Source: Dialister sp. UBA7295
GTDB taxonomy: Bacteria; Bacillota; Negativicutes; Veillonellales; Dialisteraceae
Assembly (NCBI GenBank): GCA_002471975.1
Contig: DKQZ01000109.1
Span: 1-7,020 of the forward strand
Direction: 5' to 3'
Length of the DNA stretch: 7,020 bases
Within the stretch, counting starts at the first letter, position 1; each line of letters starts with the position of its first letter. The notes under the pieces were generated by a model that was not told the origin of the DNA, did not search any database, and saw only the letters and a program-made list of their open reading frames with translations. The translations under genes were made by a program, and so were the position numbers. Positions 1 to 4,147 of the stretch are shown one piece after another.

Positions 1-352
1 TGGCCGACGATTTTTATATGGGGAATGTGTACAGGCGAGTGTGAAAAGCCCGTAAGCATCGAAAACCCACCTGCCCCTCGAGTCCGGGGGCAGCGAGCGA
101 AGCGAGCAGGGGGTTGTACTACCGCTGCAAGGCACAAATGAGACTAATTGCTAAAAGGTACCCGGGACAAATGGGAAAATCGGTAAGCAAGTGCTTCCCC
201 TCGGGGAAGCTGGCCCGAAGGGCCTGAAAGGGCAGGGAATGGAATCCCGGCGGACAAAGGCCGCCTGATGGTCAGCCTTCCATGGATAAGACAAGCTGAC
301 GGATGGGGTGATTGATGTTCCCTGGCACTACACATTCAAGTCGAAAATGAAG
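1..352 (+). repeat. Dispersed composite repeat, left end cut by the window
   Basis: No gene is supported here. The stretch is a plus-oriented copy of the repeat family seen again at 2947-4130. It opens with the right half of the hairpin (CCGAC), then a T-run and the box TATATGGGGAATGTGTACAGGCGAG, cited only in part elsewhere. Next come AAGCCCGTA..ATCGAAAA, a CTGCCCC..GGGGGCAG stem, the core TTGTACTACCGCTGCAAG, ATGAGACTAATTGC, and AATCGGTAAGCA (178-189). Strong hairpins follow: GCTTCCCC-TC-GGGGAAGC at 193-210 and GGCCC-GAA-GGGCC at 212-224. A second core remnant, ATTCAAGTCGAAAATGA, lies near 333-350. The same landmarks in the same order occur at 3122-3310. The role is unknown. Confidence 0.75.
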
Positions 353-475
353 AAAACGCAATGCATGATACCGGTCACCACCCTCCCGAATGCTGAAGCT
401 GATGAAAAAGTTCATAACAAGATTTCAATCATTATAAAATTTTATTTGGACTGAAATTCGTACTCTTTCAAAGAC
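353..475. other. Gene-free spacer
   Basis: This is AT-rich sequence between the repeat and the paired terminators. I see no convincing ORF, promoter or RNA gene in it. Confidence 0.5.
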
Positions 476-521
476 TTTTCGTCGGGTCGTGGTTGGCGTG
501 GCTCGTTGCTATCGTGAAGGT

Positions 522-556
522 GGGCCGCAAAAAATTCATAGTGCGGCCCTTTATAT
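522..556 (+). terminator. Possible plus-strand terminator
   Basis: GGGCCGC (522-528) pairs with GCGGCCC (543-549) across a 14-base A/T-rich loop and is followed by TTTATATAT. The tail is a weak U-tract, so termination is only plausible. It would stop transcripts running rightward from the repeat region before they enter cheB antisense. Confidence 0.4.
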
Positions 557-591
557 ATGATGGGTGAAGCATACATGGTGATTTACCAATA

Positions 592-625
592 TAAAAAGGG
601 CGCGCTACCAGTGTTGATGCGCGCC
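592..625 (-). terminator. Intrinsic terminator downstream of cheB
   Basis: On the minus strand GGCGCGC (625-619) pairs with GCGCGCC (605-599) around a 13-base loop. CTTTTTATA follows directly. It lies about 118 bases past the cheB stop and 74 bases past the TAA at 699 that the restored cheB tail would use. That suits the end of the cheR-cheB transcript. Confidence 0.7.
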
Positions 626-742
626 ACCGCCACGATAGGAACGAAAGTCACGATAATCACGAAACGCTTACAGTCATTGAAAAAGAATGATTCCAAAGTT
701 ATAGATTTTCGAGGTCCAGGATATTTTTGATCCGGTACTTTT

Positions 743-1705
743 TCAGCAGCCTCCCAGTTTCCTGGCTGCCGCCGGCATACCGTACACGACACAGCTTTTT
801 TCATCCTGTCCAAAGGTGCGGCAGCCCTTATCATGCATGGCCAGAAGCCCCCGGGCCCCGTCATGACCGATTCCCGTCAGTATGACGCCTGTCACTTCCG
901 GACCGGCATAGCGGGCGGCGGAAGAGAAAAGCACGTCCACGGAGGGGGAGAAACCGTTCACTTTCTCCCCATTATATACATGGACCCTGAAGCGGTTTCC
1001 CTGCTTTTGAAGGGCCAGCTGTGAGCCCGAGCGGGCCACCAGGATATGACCGTCCATCACGGAATCTCCATCCTCTGCCTCTTTGGCCTGGAAAGAAGTG
1101 AGCCGGTCAAGCTGCTCCGCGTATCTTCCGGAAAAGCCCACCTGCATATGCTGCACAATGACGATACCGGGAAGACGTCCGGGATCCAGCATCTGCAGAA
1201 GATTCATTGTCGCTTCCACGCCTCCCATAGATGCTCCCAGGGCGATCACCCCTGTAGAGAAACGGGAAAAGGGGGAACCGGTCTTTCCGCGAATCGTCGT
1301 ACCTTCCGGTTTTCCCGGCGGAGGAAATGCTTTTTTCAAACTTAATAATTTTAAATCGATAGAGAGAAGGGTGGCGAACTGATTCAGCTGCTCCCGATCC
1401 GTCCAGTCCTTTCGGAGAAGGACTTCCGTCATTTTTCCTTTGGAAATATCCCCTTCCGAATCGGCGAGAACAAGAACCGGGAAACGACCTTCCCTTTCCA
1501 GGGCCCTCAGCCATTCCCTTTCCTCTTCCTTCGACCCATCCAGCAGGACCACATCCGGATCCTCCCGGGAAAAGTCCTCCTTCCGGTATTCCGGGACAAT
1601 GGCCACGATCCGGAAAGCCCGGTCCATAGACAGGAGCCTTCCCCAGTCGGGATGGAATGGCGCCCTGTTCTGTATAATCAATACTTTCACCGGTCTGAAC
1701 ATCAT
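743..1705 (-). CDS. cheB: CheB-like chemoreceptor glutamate methylesterase
   Basis: The product (320 aa) matches CheB, the cytoplasmic enzyme that demethylates or deamidates receptor glutamyl residues during adaptation. The C-terminal catalytic domain (about 150-318) has the full triad in family motifs: Ser159 in GASMGG, His186 in VQHM, and Asp282 in GIGHDGA. FGQDEKSCVVYGMP then follows as expected. The N-terminal part (about 6-120) looks like a worn receiver domain. A phospho-acceptor-like Asp56 (VVLLD) is present, but the usual Asp-Asp metal pocket is Gln12-Asn13, so phosphorylation control is probably lost or altered. The start is backed by GAAGGGAGGG five bases upstream and by an ATGA overlap with the original cheR frame. 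The protein stops at KLGGC, some 20-30 residues shorter than typical CheB, and CheB-like residues continue in other frames down to 699. Residual activity is uncertain. Confidence 0.88.
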   Translation of the reverse strand: MMFRPVKVLIIQNRAPFHPDWGRLLSMDRAFRIVAIVPEYRKEDFSREDPDVVLLDGSKEEEREWLRALEREGRFPVLVLADSEGDISKGKMTEVLLRKDWTDREQLNQFATLLSIDLKLLSLKKAFPPPGKPEGTTIRGKTGSPFSRFSTGVIALGASMGGVEATMNLLQMLDPGRLPGIVIVQHMQVGFSGRYAEQLDRLTSFQAKEAEDGDSVMDGHILVARSGSQLALQKQGNRFRVHVYNGEKVNGFSPSVDVLFSSAARYAGPEVTGVILTGIGHDGARGLLAMHDKGCRTFGQDEKSCVVYGMPAAARKLGGC

Positions 1706-1812
1706 CCCATCCCTCCCTTCTTCTGATAAATAGAAGGGACCAGGTACGTAAAGCCCGGCAGATCATTTAAAATTTCCGTATGTCCCAGGAAGAGATATCC
1801 GCCGGGAAGGAG
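1702..1812 (-). pseudogene. cheR: Severed C-terminal segment of cheR
   Basis: Directly after the TGA at 1813-1815, the same frame continues for 36 codons to a TGA at 1702-1704. The encoded segment holds LLPGGYLFLGHTEIL, the hallmark LxPGGxLfxGhsE motif that closes the CheR methyltransferase fold, and ends PSIYQKKGGMG. The stop overlaps the cheB start as ATGA, the classic translational-coupling arrangement. It has no start of its own. With the upstream part it would give about 279 aa, the normal CheR size (E. coli CheR is 286 aa). Confidence 0.85.
1711..1720 (-). promoter_or_regulatory. Ribosome binding site of cheB
   Basis: On the minus strand this reads GAAGGGAGGG, five bases before the first ATG of cheB. 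It lies inside the severed cheR tail. If ribosomes stop at the internal TGA, coupled translation from cheR would be lost, and cheB would depend on this site. Confidence 0.65.
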
Positions 1813-2541
1813 TCATTTCCGGAAAGTATCAATGGCCCTTCTCGTCGATTCCTCATCCAGATAAATAATCATATTTCTACAGAAAATAAAGTGATACAGC
1901 CTGGGAGAAACCGGATTCAATACGCTTTCCACCTGAAACTTCACCCGGTCGCGAAGGTGTTTCTTCACCTCGCAGCCCTCCGGCAGACGCCAGGTATACC
2001 TGTTTCTCCAATGTTCAGGCAGCCGCACATAATCGGCGGTATTATAACGGCCATTCCTGGCCATTCCTATCACTTTTTTGGAAACATCGCTTCCCCTGAC
2101 CTCATAAGGTCCCGGAAGCAGTTTCAACGCCAGCGCATCTTCCAGAAGCATGGCTATATTGTAAGCTTCCTGGCCGCTGGAACAGCCGGCGCTCCAGGCC
2201 CGGCAGATCCCATCGGGAGAATGGGGCAGCTTATGATTCCAGAGCAGCTTCTGGAGATAATGGAAATGCTCTTCCTCCCTGTAAAAATAACTGTAATTCG
2301 TGGTCAGGGCATCCACCACATCCTGCCTCATTTCCATTCCTTCGGCATCGGATCTCATCATTTGCTTCCAGAATTCGGCAAAAGAGGAGATTTTCCTTGC
2401 AAAAAAGAGGAATCCCAGCTTGCTGTTGATCAAGTATTCTTTATTTTTCAGACTGATTCCGCAGGTTTGATTCATAAACTTCTGCACCTGCTGAATCTGT
2501 AATGCTGTAAGCGGCGGCCGCTTTCCCAGATCACCGATCAT
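1813..2541 (-). CDS. cheR: CheR-like chemoreceptor methyltransferase, truncated by an in-frame TGA
   Basis: The 242-aa product is the front part of CheR, which transfers methyl groups from S-adenosylmethionine to receptor glutamates. The N-terminal CheR helical domain spans about 10-90 and ends in the family motif LTTNYSYFYRE (79-89; usual form LTTNxTxFFRE). The Rossmann domain begins with the SAM loop WSAGCSSGQEAYNIAM (116-131), then GSDVSKKVI..A..GRY (150-166) and the FCRNMIIYLD motif (220-229). The protein then stops at TFRK, before the last strands of the fold. GAGAGGG lies a few bases before the ATG. The truncated form is unlikely to fold as an active enzyme. Possible causes are a nonsense mutation (for example CGA to TGA), stop readthrough, or a sequencing error. 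It is the first gene of a pair with cheB. Confidence 0.9.
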   Translation of the reverse strand: MIGDLGKRPPLTALQIQQVQKFMNQTCGISLKNKEYLINSKLGFLFFARKISSFAEFWKQMMRSDAEGMEMRQDVVDALTTNYSYFYREEEHFHYLQKLLWNHKLPHSPDGICRAWSAGCSSGQEAYNIAMLLEDALALKLLPGPYEVRGSDVSKKVIGMARNGRYNTADYVRLPEHWRNRYTWRLPEGCEVKKHLRDRVKFQVESVLNPVSPRLYHFIFCRNMIIYLDEESTRRAIDTFRK

Positions 2542-2946
2542 AAAACCCTCTCAAGTTCTGCCCTGAAGAGGACATAAACAAAAATGGATAAAGACAGAGA
2601 CTTTCAGAAAACTTTTATTTCCCCAAACGGACCACTGTCCCCCGGCCCATCCCACTTCAATCCGGCCAAAGCCATGGATTGAAAAATAAACCATCCCGAA
2701 GCCTTAAATTTCTGACACTATCTCTTATTTATTTTACATGCTTTTCATTAAAAAAGAAATAGTTTCCGTCAAAACACTTCATGCCGCCGAAAATTCCCCC
2801 ATTACAATGGCAATCTGATCACGCCAATGGTTCCGGACAGGAAAAGAATGATGCCGGAAAAACGGATTTCCTGCGGCCGGGAAGGCGTGCTGCCCAGGGG
2901 ACGGAGAATGGACCCCGGACTTAAAGCTGGAAGGAGACGGAACGGG
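2542..2946. other. Gene-free region upstream of cheR
   Basis: I find no gene here. The part nearest cheR would be its leader. It includes a hairpin, CAATCCGGC/GCC-AT-GGATTG (2658-2681), without a U-tract on either strand. A -35-like TTGACG on the minus strand (2772-2767) has no good -10 at normal spacing; AT-rich TAAAATAAAT lies farther down. The promoter therefore cannot be placed. From about 2800 the sequence turns GC-rich and grades into the repeat mosaic. Confidence 0.45.
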
Positions 2947-2963
2947 CGATTCACTTTTGAATC

Positions 2964-3010
2964 GGGGCTGGTCGGGGATGCTTGGGGTGGTCGGGGCGGT
3001 CGGGAAGGGG
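2964..3010 (+). repeat. G-rich nonamer array, four-tier G-quadruplex motif
   Basis: Four runs of GGGG (2964-2967, 2974-2977, 2984-2987, 2993-2996) are separated by loops of 6, 6 and 5 bases. They are followed by GGG and GGGG. The repeating unit is about TCGGGGNGG. This satisfies the standard quadruplex pattern with four tetrads on the plus strand. Folding in vivo is inference. Confidence 0.6.
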
Positions 3011-3027
3011 TGCCGCTGATGCGGTAC
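3010..3027 (+). repeat. Hairpin module, copy in left arm (outer)
   Basis: GTGCCGC and GCGGTAC flank the loop TGAT. One pair is G-T wobble. It corresponds position for position to the hairpins at 3122-3139, 3856-3875 and 3991-4010, and is likewise followed by GA and a T/A stretch leading into ATGGGAATGGG. Confidence 0.6.
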
Positions 3028-3080
3028 GAGTATATGGGAATGGGCCAGGGCGGGGGTAAAAGTTCGTATAGCAGGAAGGA

Positions 3081-3116
3081 ATTGGGAATTGGGAATTGGG
3101 AATTGGGGATTAGGGG
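3081..3116 (+). repeat. AATTGGG heptamer microsatellite
   Basis: ATTGGGA is repeated three times exactly, then ATTGGGG and ATTAGGGG. The G-runs with 4-base spacers also fit the three-tetrad quadruplex pattern. Exact short units are prone to slipped-strand copy-number change. Confidence 0.85.
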
Positions 3117-3121
3117 AGGTG

Positions 3122-3139
3122 GCGCCGCTGATGCGGCGC
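3122..3139 (+). repeat. Hairpin module, copy in left arm (inner)
   Basis: GCGCCGC and GCGGCGC flank TGAT and form a perfect 7-bp stem. GAGTTTGTATGGG follows, the degenerate form of the T-run and box seen in the right arm. Confidence 0.65.
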
Positions 3140-3323
3140 GAGTTTGTATGGGAATTTTGCACAGGTGAGGTTGAAATGCCCGTACAAGTCGAAAAATCTC
3201 CTGCCCCCTGGCCGGGGGGAAGCGGGCAGGGGGGACGATCGCAGCCGGCAAATATGAGACTCATTAGCAAAACGTACCAGAGTCAAATGAGGAAATCGGT
3301 AAGCAGGCAGGCCCCCCGAACAG

Positions 3324-3344
3324 CCTCCCCGAAGTTCGGGGAGG
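3324..3344. repeat. Perfect 10-bp-arm inverted repeat
   Basis: Arms CCTCCCCGAA and TTCGGGGAGG are separated by a single G. Without a downstream T-run it is not a typical terminator. It lies just before the first GTCGCC/GGCGAC stem (3346-3360). Confidence 0.75.
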
Positions 3345-3345
3345 T

Positions 3346-3517
3346 GTCGCCGCAGGCGACGGAGGGGCTGTACTATCGTACAAGTCGAAAGTGAGCTGAA
3401 AGGTAAACTCATCCCGGGGGGCTGTCGCCGAAGGCGACTGGGGGCTGTACTATCGTACAAGTCGAAAATGAGCTAAAAGGTAAACTCATCCCCGGGGAGC
3501 TGCCGAACGTAGTGAGG
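3346..3517 (+). repeat. 77-base tandem repeat with hairpin at each unit border
   Basis: Unit 1 (3364-3440) and unit 2 (from 3441) start with GGGGCTGTACTATCGTACAA and differ at only two of the first 50 bases. Each is preceded by a GTCGCCG-N-AGGCGAC stem (3346-3360 and 3424-3438; loops differ by one base). The core TGTAC-TATC-GTACA can itself pair. Diverged single copies of the core lie near 113-142 and 324-352, and on the minus strand near 3775-3746. Confidence 0.8.
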
Positions 3518-3855
3518 CTGGGCGGCGATTGTCCGCTGCCTATCGGTAAGCATGGAAGCGAAGATAAACATACTCGGGATCATCCAATACCTCATGAATG
3601 ACGGGTTGTCCGGTTTCCGGACATTGTCGCTCCTCAGCTGCACGGTTTAGCCCCGGATTCGTTCCCCCACCCCTTCGGGGAGCCCCCTTCTCGAAGGGGG
3701 CCACGCATTTTTCGATAGAGTCAATTGCCACAGCTGCGGTTAGTCGGCCCCATCTTCGTCTTGTACCCGTAGTACCCCCCCTGCCGGGAGTCAGGTAATT
3801 TTCTATTTCTACGGGCTTTTCAAACTCGCCTGCGCCCATTCCCCATAAAAAAATC

Positions 3856-3875
3856 GTCGGCGCATCAGCGCCGAC
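3856..3875 (-). repeat. Hairpin module with T-run (terminator-like)
   Basis: On the minus strand GTCGGCGC-TGAT-GCGCCGAC is followed by GATTTTTTTATGG. A GC stem plus a run of seven T gives it the form of an intrinsic terminator for leftward transcription, but no gene lies directly upstream of it. A second identical stem is at 3991-4010. Confidence 0.6.
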
Positions 3876-3880
3876 ACCTT

Positions 3881-3957
3881 CCCGCACCCCGCACCCCGCA
3901 TCCCGCTCCCCGTCTTTTCACCCCGAATTCCGAAATCCGCAGTCCGAAATCCATTTT
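3881..3957 (-). repeat. Heptamer arrays, right arm copy 1
   Basis: On the plus strand CCCGCAC, CCCGCAC, CCCGCAT, CCCGCTC, CCCGTCT run head to tail (3881-3915). CCGAATT, CCGAAAT, CCGCAGT, CCGAAAT, CCATTTT then run from 3923 to 3957. On the minus strand the first set is GGG every seven bases, a canonical G-quadruplex pattern. Confidence 0.75.
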
Positions 3958-3990
3958 ACCCTCGCCTGCGCCCATTCCCCATAAAAATTC

Positions 3991-4010
3991 GTCGGCGCAC
4001 CAGCGCCGAC
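3991..4010 (-). repeat. Hairpin module with T-run (terminator-like), second copy
   Basis: On the minus strand GTCGGCGC-TGGT-GCGCCGAC is followed by GAATTTTTATGGGG. It is identical to 3856-3875 except for one loop base and the T-run length. Confidence 0.6.
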
Positions 4011-4015
4011 ACCTT

Positions 4016-4092
4016 CCCGCTCCCCGCACCCCGCATCCCGCTCCCCGTTTTTTTCTCCCCGAAATCCCAAGTCCGAACTCCCCCTCCCGTTC
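4016..4092 (-). repeat. Heptamer arrays, right arm copy 2
   Basis: CCCGCTC, CCCGCAC, CCCGCAT, CCCGCTC, CCCGTTT (4016-4050, plus strand) repeat the pattern of 3881-3915. About 4058-4092 continues with CCCGAAA, TCCCAAG, TCCGAAC, TCCCCCT, CCCGTTC. The minus strand again has GGG every seven bases. Confidence 0.7.
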
Positions 4093-4097
4093 CCACA

Positions 4098-4130
4098 TAA
4101 AAAAGCGGCAGCCCTCGCGCTGCCACTTTT
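4098..4130 (-). terminator. Terminator of the FIST-GGDEF gene
   Basis: On the minus strand AGTGGCAGC pairs with GCTGCCGCT (one G-T wobble) around GCGAGG, followed by a run of T. It begins about 20 bases after the stop at 4148. What follows, TTATGTGGGAACGGG, resembles the box after the repeat hairpins. The terminator may therefore be the outermost repeat hairpin, or may have been the site the repeat grew from. The plus strand also has a short T-run, so it may act both ways. Confidence 0.8.
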
Positions 4131-4147
4131 TATTTCCATAATATTTT

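Larger units (their letters stand above)
476..664. repeat. Imperfect inverted repeat of two homologous hairpin units
   Basis: The plus strand at 476-556 and the minus strand at 664-585 carry the same unit. Each has CGT-containing steps about every 9 bases, then TATCGTG-NN-GGTGG, then a GC stem with a 13-14 base loop, then a T/A-rich tail. In the minus copy the 9-mers are regular: TTTCGTGAT, TATCGTGAC, TTTCGTTCC, TATCGTGGC (664-629). The two stems are GGGCCGC/GCGGCCC and GGCGCGC/GCGCGCC, so two base pairs are swapped while pairing is kept. The arms point toward each other with a spacer of about 30 bases. Confidence 0.65.
2947..3560 (+). repeat. Left arm of a modular hairpin/heptamer repeat mosaic
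   Basis: This is non-coding by every sign I can read: the ORFs are short, overlapping and low-complexity. The order on the plus strand is: small hairpin CGATTCA-CTTT-TGAATCG (2947-2964); G-rich nonamer array (2964-3010); hairpin 3010-3027; box ATATGGGAATGGG..GGGGGTAAAA (about 3033-3060); AATTGGG heptamers (3081-3116); hairpin 3122-3139; box GTATGGGAATTTTGCACAGG with CCCGTACAAGTCGAAAA; then the body with ATGAGACTCATTAGC, AATCGGTAAGCA, a 10-bp-arm hairpin (3324-3344), and two 77-base tandem units. A third ATCGGTAAGCA occurs at 3542-3552. The right arm (3561-4130) carries the first five landmarks in mirror orientation. Confidence 0.75.
3561..4097 (-). repeat. Right arm of the modular repeat mosaic (minus orientation)
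   Basis: Read on the minus strand from 4097 down: G-rich heptamers, hairpin 4010-3991, TTTTTATGGGGAATGGG box ending GGGTAAAA, heptamers, hairpin 3875-3856, T-run with the same box. Then come AAGCCCGTAGAAATAGAAAA, a CTGACTCCCGGCAGGGG segment, and the core GGTACTACGGGTACAAG. Further in are strong hairpins GCCCCCTTC-TC-GAAGGGGGC (3682-3701), CCCC-TTC-GGGG (3670-3680) and TGTCCGG-TTT-CCGGACA (3607-3623). The segments 3825-3960 and 3961-4090 are direct repeats with a 136-base period. A 115-codon reading frame (3887-3540) crosses these modules, but I do not support it as a gene. Confidence 0.75.

Noticed and set aside
1107..1766. A 219-codon minus-strand frame overlapping cheB
   Set aside because: It is the shifted frame of cheB, with Gly/Arg/Ser-rich low-complexity sequence and no motif.
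1813..1815. TGA reassigned as a sense codon, or selenocysteine insertion, in cheR
   Set aside because: Every other gene here ends on TGA at the expected family length, two with a terminator close behind. The site is not a conserved Cys in CheR, and I see no selenocysteine hairpin just downstream.
1780..2502. A 240-codon plus-strand frame antisense to cheR
   Set aside because: It mirrors a gene with unmistakable CheR motifs and shows no family features of its own.
2542..2780. c-di-GMP riboswitch upstream of cheR
   Set aside because: The leader has no match to the conserved GEMM core that I can find; only a simple hairpin is visible.
2779..3460. Several 100-160 codon frames on both strands in the left arm
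   Set aside because: They overlap one another, encode Pro/Arg/Gly-rich tandem repeats (for example PIPNSQF) and owe their openness to GC-rich arrays with a period of seven or nine.
3346..3517. CRISPR array
   Set aside because: The repeated segment is about 77 bases with no short repeat plus unique spacer alternation, and no cas gene is present.
3540..3887. A 115-codon minus-strand frame in the repeat mosaic
   Set aside because: It runs across hairpins and repeat modules, has no ribosome site, and its composition follows the repeats. The kept frame in one short box is noted as a finding, but the whole is not supported as a gene.
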